Shown one piece after another: positions 41,901 to 53,900 of a DNA stretch of 64,000 bases; the first letter of the stretch is position 1; every line of letters begins with the position of its first letter. The notes beneath the pieces were generated by a model. The model did no database searches. It saw nothing but the letters and a program-made list of their open reading frames with translations, and was not told the origin of the DNA. A program made the translations under genes and the position numbers. The stretch spans positions 80,004,705 through 80,068,704 of the forward strand of contig CP136067.1 in the NCBI GenBank assembly GCA_032622095.1, written 5' to 3'. This DNA comes from Siphonodentalium dalli (lineage: Eukaryota > Mollusca > Scaphopoda > Gadilida > Siphonodentaliidae).

Positions 41901-44900
41901 TGCTGAATAACATCATGATGTAGTGACCGTTAATGTTATGGTCATTTTCCATTGGAAAATATAACAGAAATATTGTGTTAGCCCTAAAATTTACTCCATG
42001 TAAAGTTTATTCTGGAACATCATAAACTGTCTCAAAAGTCGAGATACACTCGATCTGTGACTTATATTTTTGAATGGCTCACATTAATGTTGACTGACTC
42101 CCAGTACTCGGATATATTACACACTTTTTCCTAGAAGTACAGTGTAATTGCTGTTCCATATTTACAAATCAGTATCATGTTTACGTCAAAATGATGTACA
42201 TGACGTTCGCCTCACCCATGAAACTGGAACTACAAAATAAAAGCATCATCATACATGACAAAACAAGCCTTGTATGTGCCTAAATAAACCATGTAAGCCT
42301 ATATTTTTAAATGCATGGATTCTAGGACAGGTGATGTGTAATAAACACAGAACGACACTTGTGTTAATGGGTTTGTCGATACCCATGAACACACTCATGT
42401 CATTCTGTGTATGTATAGGTCTGTACTCAGTACGGACATGTAGCACAACATTTACATGTATGTTCATACTCAGTACGAATAATGTATAATGCATATAGGT
42501 TAAGAGACACAGAAACAGTTGTTTCACCAAAATTTCAGGTCATCGTCTTATACATTAATATATTCTTAAATTTTCAGTGAGATTGTTCAAACTGAAGTAA
42601 TAAGTATACATATATATTGATTATTAAAAAGAAACAAAATTCATTTCAGTGGCAAAAAAGACAGAATACCAGTTAAATACCCATTCAACAACTATGATAT
42701 GAGTGCTCACTGTGACAGACGGAGCTTGACTGGTGAATACCAGGTGGTCGACGGCTTGCCCTTGAACCCAAAAGGTCGAACTGGCATCATCGGGAGAGGA
42801 ATTCTGGGACGTTGGGGACCAAATCATGCTGCTGATCCCGTTATTACAAGGTCAGCTAGTAACCTGGTTTTATAAACAAGAAAACTCACATGCGTTATTT
42901 ATAATCAAGAAAACTATACTTTCCAACCCTGACATGGCTATAGAGGGTCTTGGCTCAAGCCATTTAGTCATTTTGTTTTAAGTTAATTTTAATGTTTGTA
43001 ATCCTCTTGTTACGTGCGCTCGCGCAACAGTATGGCGATCAGACAGATTCGTAGGTTGGTGTCACTCTACTCCGTTTCACTCCATGACGTCACCAAAAAC
43101 GACGTAAAACCTCGTGGCGTTCTGACATTTTTACTGTGCCGCGTTTTTGCTATGTTTATTTTATGTGTTGTTTTCGATTATTTGTTTGTCGCCGATATCG
43201 CCATTTGTCGGGATTCCCTGTTTCTATATTTAAAACTGGCATGCTCGTAGTGAGCCTCGATTTCGATTTTTTCTCCCAGGTCAAAATACGTCAGAGTTAT
43301 GACAAAAATAGATCGACCTACATTTTCTCCATCAGAACTCTACATCAAAGAGTCTATAGACTCCTTCGGGACCTACATAGACTCCTTCATTTGGGTATTT
43401 TTACTTATAATTGGGAAGTTTTATAATTTTTGGTTCGTGCGAAGACCTCTTTTTATCGTGCGGGAAAAGAGAGACATTCAAAACGCGATTTCGTAATTCG
43501 ACGCAATAGGCTGAATAGCCTAACCTTCAGCCGAGTTCCGGGTCAAATACGACGAATGACGTAAAACAAAACAAAACGCATTTGTTGACACAAACACCGT
43601 TTGAAGAGTTTATTATTACATAAAATGATCGTTATTGATTAATTATTTATATTTATTATTGCATATTGGCTGCTATCAATATTTACACAAATTGTATTAA
43701 TTATTTCTTATAATTGCTCCTTTGGTCAACTTTGACTATCGGAAAATGAAAATGAAAATATGCCGCTGAAAAAAATGTAATCGATATTAAAGGTACGGTT
43801 GGCCTTGGCGGTGGGTATCCTGTGAAAATATTTCCAACCGTCAAAAACCGCCACAAACAGAAAGAACATTAAAATGTAGACAGAAATATCGCAAAAACAG
43901 TATGTTATTGTCATATGGTTGACCATTGTTATGTAAACAAAAGCATAAAAAGTTACTTTTCTGATGTTTGTTTATATTATGATGGTAAACATAAAGAGCG
44001 TTCTTTGTGGGTGAATTCCTGATATGGAACTAATAAAGAGCGTTTATGCCATTTGTGTGTGATTAGCCAGTAGCATTGTGCTGTCTTCTGTAACACACTC
44101 AGGCTCTTGCTTAGGTACAATATAGTAGGTCTTTATGATAAAATGCTGTTTACGCGATGGTCATGGTATATATGAACGAAACTGTATGCGTTTTACTGTT
44201 TTTTCTGTTTACGGTGATTGGAACAAATATGAATATTTTTGACAACTAAGGCCTCACGTGCCTTTAAAGTCTCATCCTTTCGGCAACATGGAATTGGTTT
44301 TAATTACTTAAATGATTAATATAGTAATTTGCCTTTTATCTGTGATGAAATGAGAAATGGTAATTGTCTTTTTTTGCTAACATTAAATTAAATTAAATAA
44401 ATTAAGTAAAATACAGTGAAATTATTTTTTTAATTATTTTTTATTACATTTTTGCGCACGTTGGCATCTCTCTGAGTGCATTCTAGTTTCATGACTGCGA
44501 ATATAACTTCACAATTAAGTTGAATGGTACGCCACATGACTACACAGATGCATTATCTTTCATTATTCGATTGTGTTTGCTCAATTTTTACTTTCAGTGG
44601 CAGTTGTAATGTCGTTCTTGAAAATGCAGGTCAAAGTCCTTTAACCCTTTCAGTGCCAAGTCGGATTTTTGATTATAATAATGTGATACATTGATGGAAA
44701 GAGCTCTAAGAGCTCTTTCCATCAATGTATCACATTATTATAATCAATCAATTTGAAAAATGATCAAGGAAATATGGGTTGATACAAAAATCGGACTAGG
44801 CCCTGAAAGGGTTAATCAAACCCCCGTTTTGTAGTTGAGAAAGCCATGATAGCTTAATTCTGCATTGGTCCATCTCCTATTCCGCATTTTGAATCAATGT

Positions 44901-47900
44901 GGAATTCCCCTCTGGTGACGTCGGAAGTTTTTATATACAGTGCTGAAAATTTTTATTGTCCTAATTGTTTGTTAAATTGTGAAGAAATTATGTCTTTAAT
45001 TGTCAATCCACCGTTCACAAAAAAGGAAGATTATGAAGTTTTTGTTTGGAGTTATTTGGTTCGAAATTTTATTCGATAAAAAACCCACTACTCGCAGGGG
45101 CCTAGCTATAACCTCCAGTAAGATTTTTACCAATGTTATACAAGATTTTTTACCAATGTTATACAAGATTTTTTACCAATGTTATACAAGATTATCAATG
45201 TTATACAAGATTACCAATGTTATACAAGATTATCAATGTTATACAAGATTATCAATGTTATACATTATTAAGATTTTGAATAGATGGCGTTTGTATGTCA
45301 ATTTTCTTTTAGAAATTATCTACCTGAATTTAGATATTTAGACTGTATTGTTGACAATTAGATTTTAAAGTTTGAAATTTATATATAATTTCTTAATTTC
45401 TCATCACCAGATGGCTCAGGGATTCTGACGGACAGGTTGTAATGACAAATGGAGAGCCAACATTAGAATTTGTAGCCATACAGAGAACAGATACCAAACA
45501 ATGGGCCCTTCCAGGGGTGAGTGAGACATGTTGTACACAACTTTCCTAGTTCTGTACGTGGAAGAAAAACAACAGATGATTTCAGTATGAAACGTATATA
45601 TAAATCCAGTATACAACTTGTCCCTACACACAAATCCGGTTACCCTCCTTTGCGTGGAACATCAATTCGTGTTTAAGGACCATGTCAAAAAAACTACATT
45701 GTTAACTCTGTTGGTATTACCTGTTGTAGAGTTATTACAATGGAAAATTACCGGTGGAATTACTGATAGATGCAAGAAAAATTACTGATGAAATTACCTG
45801 TGGAATTACCGATGGAGAGTTGTCCTTCTACCAGAGAAATTAACGATAGAAGGCTATGAATTACCGATGGAATTACCAGTGATAAAATTTTACGAAAATG
45901 TCTGTTTCACTAATATGTATGAAATAGCACTGTACCTTTGACATTGTTGTGTGTCATCAATGATACATCTGTGTCAAAATTACATCATCAACGATTCAAT
46001 GTGTCAAAACAGCTCCATTTCTCCATACACGTTGAATCAAAACTTTACTGTTTTTATAGAATGCAACCAATTTTTAAAGTGTTTTATGCGGAAAGTATCA
46101 GTTGATTTCAAATGACGTATGTATATGTCGGATTCTAAATATATGTTGGATGTTAAAGGTACTCAATCCGATCAGTTGGTTCCCATATCATCAAGATACA
46201 ACAAAATACGCTTTAGTTATCAGAATCGATTAATTGCAACAAAATAATGCTAACCACTGTCAACTATGGTATCAAATTTCCCAAAATTTGTTATTTATCA
46301 ACATTTTTTGTCCAAGACTGTCCGTTTGACAACGTTCTTCTGGGCCACAAATAATTGCACAATAACAAACTTCAAAAATTGATATCTGGTCACTGAGCTT
46401 TGATTGGTAGGTTCCTCGACTCGAATAAAATATTTTTACCCCGAAGCCAAAGAAATAGTAATATTGGAGCGTTATTTCGGATAATACATCTTTAAAGAGA
46501 ATAGAAATAATTTATGCCAATTAAACATATAAATCAATGTAATTTGAAACGAAGCAAGTTTCTCTACAACTCACATGCATTCACTGCAGCCATCTTGAAT
46601 ACGGCTTGTTGCCATCCAGGAAATCACCTAGTCATTTCTGCATATATTTGAGGAAAAATACAGCTTAAAAAGATGCTAATTAAAAGATAAATGTTACTTA
46701 TTTTACCAGATGGAATTTGATATTTCATATTTAGTGGCTGTTAACTCCTTTTTTTTGTCTCAGTCATGCCCAGACTTGTTAAGTTTTGAAAATGGCTCTC
46801 CAGGAGAATTTTACATGAGGGACCACCTCGAATTTGCGACCTTATTTCCTGTTCACCGATTGCTTTATTATATATAACCTTCAATGGGCGATCACGTGTT
46901 AAACGCGACCACGACCACCTAATTTTCTGTTCAAAACACAAATTCCACCTGTGTTGAGAGACCACCACCATCTATTAAAGAGAAAAAAGCAACTTCATTT
47001 AAACTTAGTTAAAATGCTCAAAATTCCACCGGATACGGCCGAATTTGCGCAAAACATAAAGTAAAATCGGAATAGACTATAAAATGGACTCGTCTTACGG
47101 TTTAAACCCCCAAAAGAAATGGACACATTCCACCATTTAATAAAATGTTTTAAGAAACAAAAACTTCTTTTAAAATACAACCTACATAATACCACAACCG
47201 GACATGTGTGAAACCGAAAATACAAAATGGACCGGTCTTACAGTTTTACCCGCAAACGAAATTGACACATTCCATTTGCATGCTTTGTGACTTAGCAGTT
47301 ATTTAACAGCTGTGTGATTATGTGTCAGTCTGGAAACCATTAACAAATAGGTCTATTAAAATAAAGTAGATGCATGATTGCATGTTTGTTTTGTCAAATG
47401 CTTGGGCTGTGTGTCAGAACAATTAATATATTGAGGGATGCCCAAACTGTGAAAAATGGATTAGTGGCCAATGTGTGTACTCATTTTATCTGTGGCCCTA
47501 CGTTGTCACATGCAGGAGAAATCCGTATTTTAGATGTTTTCGCTATGGCAATGCAGGAGTCTCACGGACGATCCATGAAACTTAGCATCTCTGGTCTCTG
47601 GTTGCCACCTGTGTATCTCCGTCAAATATATCTTGGGACACTGAAACTAATGGTTATATATTTCTTGCTTGCAAGATTTCTAGAAGTCGTTTTAAAAAAT
47701 CGGTATGCAATACCTCGAGTACGCGCACTTGTCAAATGCCAATTAATGGCGATTATATCTTTGGACCAATCATGCGAGTCCTTTCACTATAACAGCGCTT
47801 GGAAGACAAGACCTCATTCATTTTAAATTCTTCTAGACGCAAGATAAGTCGCATTTTTTATCTGTTCATTTCTCATGAACGTTTCTCTTTATGCTATTGC

Positions 47901-50900
47901 GAACGACAACACGCAGTTGCCTAATTTCGTGCACTACGCACGTGTTTTCAATTTTCGCAATTTAGTTTTACAATTGTTCAACAATCTTTTATTCTACAAT
48001 ACTGTCTTATTAATGACAGTAGTCCGTGGGTGGATATTTTCAATAACAAATATTTCAATTTTGTTTTATTTACGAGAATCACTTCAAACAAATATCGTTT
48101 TTGTTTGCATAAAACAATACTCAATAGAAAAAACCGATGCTCTTTAGAGTCATTCGGGTTCTCGTCAGGATTTTTTAACACTGCACCGGATGCAATATTG
48201 TGTTGTCGTCTCCACTAAGCTCCAGTTTGGAGTTTGGTCCCTGACAAAATCCTATCCAAATGTATTAGAAGTAATAATTTACAATATTTTACAGTACAAT
48301 ATTTTACAATAATTTTGTCTCACGGATGCTAGATAAGATAGCCACAGTGTGGCTTGCTTCTTCTCTCTACATTGAACATAAGGCTCAATGCTTTTACGAT
48401 CAAAACTTCGTAATGTTTTTTTCCCTCCGACTGGTAGGGGGGCCACGATTGATCGTATAATCGATGAAACGTTGATACAGCCGATATTCAATTACCACTT
48501 TCGGCGGCGATTACTCTGAGTTCTTTATTTCGGATGTCGAAAAGTACCGGACATATTTCGATACCCTGTTTTACAGTTTAATATCCATCGGGCAGGTTAA
48601 GGATCGTTGATCGTGCAAAGATATTTGTAACGCATTGTGCTCATTACTAATTACCGGCTTTCCTTTCCACGAGACAGTAACGATTGCTCTCGCAATTTTC
48701 TATTCACGGGTATTCACCATTTGCACTTGTCCACCTGGTCACCATCAATATTAAAATATGTGAAGATATCTTTAGCACATTTCCCATCTCCGTTAATTTA
48801 TGGGCATGTGAAAGTGTCAGTGGACTTGGGTATATCACACAATGACCTTTGATTTGAGATAACCCCAACTTACAATTATATTACCGGTGCAATTACACCC
48901 TTCTAATCAACGAAACTGTAATTTTTGTCATGGGAAGGACAGTCTCGGTGGTTTCTGATACAAATTATGCACATGTGAATATTATGCACTACTTCCTCTG
49001 TCCTTGCTATTAGATACGCTTCATCGATTCTAATCTAGTATTGACTATCGATTATCAAGTTCAATGATCGTGGCACCTCTGCTGACATGGCACCTTCTCT
49101 TGCATCCTCCATTAACTTGGAGACTCCGCTGGAGTTGGTTGGTGGACATGCCTCCTCCCTCAGGTAGCAGTACACGATTTCACGGGTTGTAGGGGGTCTG
49201 AAAAATAGAAATATAAGTATCTGGGGGGCATAACGGCCAATGTAGCCTGTGTTAACTGTGTCATTACTGGTTTGAAGGTTTATTTATTTTACAAAACTGG
49301 GAAAGTTCTCAAAAAAAGTGAAAAATTTGGATACGCAACAGGGTTTTCGTATTCAGTGAAGGCCAACTCTGTGTTATTGATTACAGGAAAATAGCCCGAT
49401 TTATCTCCCCTGAATTCTGTCATCTGGGCTCGAAAGACTTTTTTTTCAAATTGATACGATAACTTTTTTTCTATTTCAAATATTTCTCAGCACTAGCATA
49501 GCTCTATCAGGTGGAAGAATCTTATTTACTGACATTCGCTCTATCATGGTCTGTTTTTGGGTTGAAAATGGCCAATTTGAGTAAAAAAATGGGTAAAATT
49601 GAGCGGATCGTGTGTGCAAACCAAGGGGCATAACTCAATGACAAATTGTACGAAGAACCAAAAGTACATTCAAATGATTACACCTAAAATTTCTGTCGAA
49701 ATTAAAACATGCTTGATGGGATATATGCCAACGATAATGGCTTAGCATTGATTTGAAGTACAGTACCCCCTCCCAGGTTGTCAAAATGGCTGGAAATCGT
49801 GTATTGCTACCTCAGGGTCGCGGCGTCCATAGCCCCCGCAGAGAAGGGCAGCGATGGTGGTCCAAGTGCAGCTGCCCTTGGTCCTGCCTCCGGTTCCGCC
49901 GGGTTCGCACCATCGCTGCACCAGCCGGCCACTTGCTACAGCTACCACATCAGTGGTCCATTTAGCTCGCAAGCCCGGTGCCCTCGGCACATTGCCTGCC
50001 TACGCAGTTCAATGTGTCAACTGCCACTGCTTCCACTCCAGGGGATTTGACCGCACGGGTTCTGACCTGTCCTCCATTCGTCAACGTCTTTTCAGGCATC
50101 CGTCCCTCCCGGTTTTGGGGTGGGTATGTATCCCTATGATTCACCTGTGTTCTTTCCTCCACCAGTGTGGCCTTGCTTTGTACAGTTTCTGGCCTCTTTT
50201 GGGCTCCTAGGCCAGAACTTAGACTTAGTTTCCTTTCCGAGCTCCGGAATTTCTTGCCTCATCAAACCAGGTGACCTGGTCGGGATACTTGCCCCTTTCC
50301 CCCCCATCTCCTGGACGGACGGTGCTGTTCAGAGACGAGGACATGCTGGATTTGGCAGCGTTTGATGCGTGTCCGAGTTCGCCATGCCCATCCGAGAGTG
50401 CCTTCCCTGAGGGTCATTTCGGATGGGTCAGTCCTTCGGTCTTAGGATAACAATTTTGCATGCATTACCAGCACGATACTAACAGCACAGAAAAAGGAAG
50501 AACAAACAGCGCCATTCTCTTGCTGGAGTCGGTTGCGTGACATGCCTCCTCCTTATTGGTCGCGGCCTCCTGAGCCATCCGCAGAGAAGTACGCATGTCT
50601 TCCACAACCGAAGTACTGGTTGGGACCCACATATCAAGAACAAAAACCAACATGTGACGATTTTCCTCTGCCAACTCGATACAGCCTGCGCAGCAAGCTC
50701 AGGGTCTGTTAGTGGTCATGCCTCCTCTATTTGTAGTCGCGGCTTCCACAACCTTCGCAGAGACAGGAAACAATGAATTTCCCTCTGTCCACTCGATACA
50801 GCCTGCGCTGCAGGCTCGGAATCTGTTGGTGGTCATGCCTCCTCTATTTGTAGTCGCGGCTTCCACAACCTTCTCAGAGATGGGCAACAATGAATTTTAC

Positions 50901-53900
50901 TCCGTCAACTCTGTACAGCCTGCGCTGCAGGCTCGGAATCTGTTGGTGGTCATGCCTCCTCTATTTGTCGTGGCTTCCACAACCTTCGCTGCGACGAGCA
51001 GCGATGGATGTTCTGCAGCATCTACCGCTGGTTCTGTCTCAGTCCATCCAGGTTCATGCTGTCACGGCACATAGCGGTTTTTCCGAACCCTTTCTTGCCT
51101 TGGCTACCTCATTGTTCCTAGTCGCCGACAAGTGGCATTCATTCGACTGAGTGTTTTGTACAATATTACCTTCGTTCTTTGTACTTTGAGGTTTCCTCGG
51201 TCAGTCTGCTTTCTGCCATATCGCATTGCTCTGGCTATGTGCTGCATTCAGGAACTGCTCCTGAATAAGTTTCTTTCGCCTCCATTCTCACCTCCGTTCT
51301 TATCCCATCGGGTTATTCCAGGTGTTGTTGAGACCTGTCTTTATAGTTTTGGGCCTTCTAATCTGTTAGATTTTTATTCAACAATTAGTCCGCTTTTATG
51401 AGACAAACCTAGACGTATTATGGACTTGATTGTGTGTGTGAACCTGATAAGTTAGTATGCGGGTACTATATCTCACAGGGGAAATTGGCGCTCTACTCAC
51501 TTAGCCGAACATATCATGAATATCGACCGTTCAGCTCCATAGACACTATCGTCTGAACTACGCTCATTTTCAATTTTACTTCTAGATTTGGGATGTATCT
51601 TTCAGTGACCACCTAACACCATAGGATTTCATCATATAGCGTATCGGCATTTCATTGGTGTCTAGGCGGCATGTATGTAGTCCATTTTGTTATCGTATTT
51701 GTCACAGCACCGACTTTGAACCAAGAATATTTTCCAATTCTATGTTATCACTCGGTCCGAGTGTTTAACATCACTTGGCAGGCGTGATTCTAATTCTAAT
51801 CTGATTTAGCGATTACCGATTCTCACCTTTGCGACATTTCACAATTATTGCTGCATGCCCATTGGTGCTTGAGCACACCAGTTGGCGGGTTATCACAGTT
51901 TTTGTAACTTTCTGCTAACCTACGGTATGGGTTCCCTATACCACCACCTGACGAACGATATTCAACTAAGTTCCACATTTATTTTGAAACCATGCAGGCC
52001 GGTTCATTGCATCACAGATTGGCCGTATGATCAGACAGTGTTCCATTCGCGGTATTAGTTCCTCTCCTTGGTTGCCCGTACACTTCAATTTCCAGTTCCT
52101 TGGCTTGGCGTACCAAAGGCAGGCAATCTTTCCATCTTGGTCCCTTCCCTTATGTGTATGTTTTTTCTTTCCAGGGACATGATTTCCAGTGCTCAACTCA
52201 GTCATGTTTTCCTGGTGTATCCCTGGTCCCCCCATTGGTCTGGGCCCAACGGTTTCTCATATCTCCCCTGGGTCTCTCGGTCGGGCTCAAAATACTGTCA
52301 AGTCAGTCATCCCGCACTGAACATTGCCTCATTTTGTGAGATCCATTCTGAGTATTGATTCAGCTTTTCTGGCGGGGGTGGGGGGGGGGGGGGTGGGGGT
52401 GTCATAACCGTGTTTTCCCCTCGGTGCCCCTTTTGCATGTATTATGGGCCAGTCAACATCCTCTGGATGTCGTGCTAGTGCTGCTTCATCCTCTAAGGAG
52501 GGTGGGGTAGGTTCCTTTATCCTATTAGGTACATGAATGAATGAGTTATCCCCCTTGCCTATGACCAATGTTTATCCTGGACACCTTCACCCTGTGATCA
52601 TTACTAGTAGGGCACATGACGTACGTGGTGTTTCCTTTTAGGAGGCTCAGTTGTTTTTGAGTTTATCTGAACTATTACATATGGGACACAATGATCTATT
52701 TTTTGGCACATGTCTACCAAGAAATCTTTTTGGTACAGGATGCAGGTCTTTTCTGCTTCAGCAGGTGGGTTTCATGGACATAGTCGGATTATCTGCCTCG
52801 TGGCCTCCTCCTCTTCAAGAATTCTAATTATAACCATTAGTTTCAGTGTCCAAGATATATTTGACGGAGATATAATATTTTTTTACCCAAAATATGTATC
52901 TCCTATAATAAATATCTTGGACACTGAACACAGCAAGGGCCCTCCCAGTTGGGATCAATGTTCCCGCCCCGTGCACTCGGTCAAACGCATCAAACACACA
53001 GGAGGAAGAAATTAAAATGAATGAGGTCTTGCCTTTCAAGCGCTGTTATAGTGAAAGGACTCGCATGATTGGTCCAAAGATATAATCGCCATTAATTGGC
53101 ATTTGACAAGTGTGCGTACTCGAGGTATTGCGTACCGATTTTTAAAAACGACTTCTAGAAATCTTGCAAGCAAGAAATATATAACCATTAGTTTCAGTGT
53201 CCAAGATATTTATTATAGGAGATACATATTTTGGGTAAAAAAATATTATATCTGCATACCACTAAATAACAACAGGCAATGATAAACAAAGACAATTTGA
53301 TTTACCAGCTAACATTGATCACAAATGAACCATTTTGTGGAACAATAATTCTCTTCAGGGCTACACACATCGATGATTATTGCCTTATTATGAAAGATAT
53401 CAAGGTTGTGATCACTAAAAACATGTGGTTGATTCTGCCTGGTAATGTTGTGCTGACACTGTTCGGATGTATGATTATGTAAACTCAATCCAGATGTTAG
53501 CTGCTGAAGGTTGACCTGAAATATTTCATGGCATAAATTTGTTTTCATGAATGTACCACTGATTTAACTTGATGTTTTCGTCCCAAAATTTACGGTACCT
53601 ACAATATAAAGTTTATGCAGTGCAAAATGACAACATTGTTTCATTAATTAAACAATCAATTTGTTAAAAATAAAATGATTCCTTGACGTTATCTACCTAT
53701 ATTACTGCAGACGTTCAGAATTTGGGCTAAACAATTATGACATTATTGACTGATTTACTAATACTAGTTGGTTGATGGACAGATAATATTCCCCCAAGTG
53801 GCTATAGGGGTCCCATTCTCCCAACCTGATTTGATATTTAATAATATAAACTGGATTCGTCTGCAGACTATGTGTGAACCAGGAACGGAACCATGGAAGA

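Larger units (their letters stand above)
47614..53253 (+). mobile_element. DIRS-like retrotransposon, about 5.6 kb, decayed interior
   Basis: Inverted terminal repeats of about 200 bp (47630-47832 and 53005-53209, only a few differences) carry unequal outer extensions (47614-47632 and 53210-53253). A 99-bp internal region (52830-52928) consists of the complement of the left outer end fused to the complement of the right outer end. This internal complementary region is the hallmark of DIRS elements, which replicate through a circular intermediate. Both ends carry TATCT, and the fusion point overlaps on the same five bases. The interior is GC-rich at 49750-51400 and lacks intact frames. No tyrosine recombinase gene is visible, so this copy is presumably non-autonomous. 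It sits in the intron between exons 11 and 12. Confidence 0.8.

Noticed and set aside
43014-43500. CpG-richer segment as a separate gene or promoter
   Set aside because: Overlapping short frames only, no domain, splice pattern or core promoter that I can support.
53768-53866. Upstream extension of exon 12 from a Met at 53768
   Set aside because: The preceding exon ends phase 0 at ALPG and the CTGCAG acceptor at 53866 gives the family-consistent continuation; the extension has no similarity.
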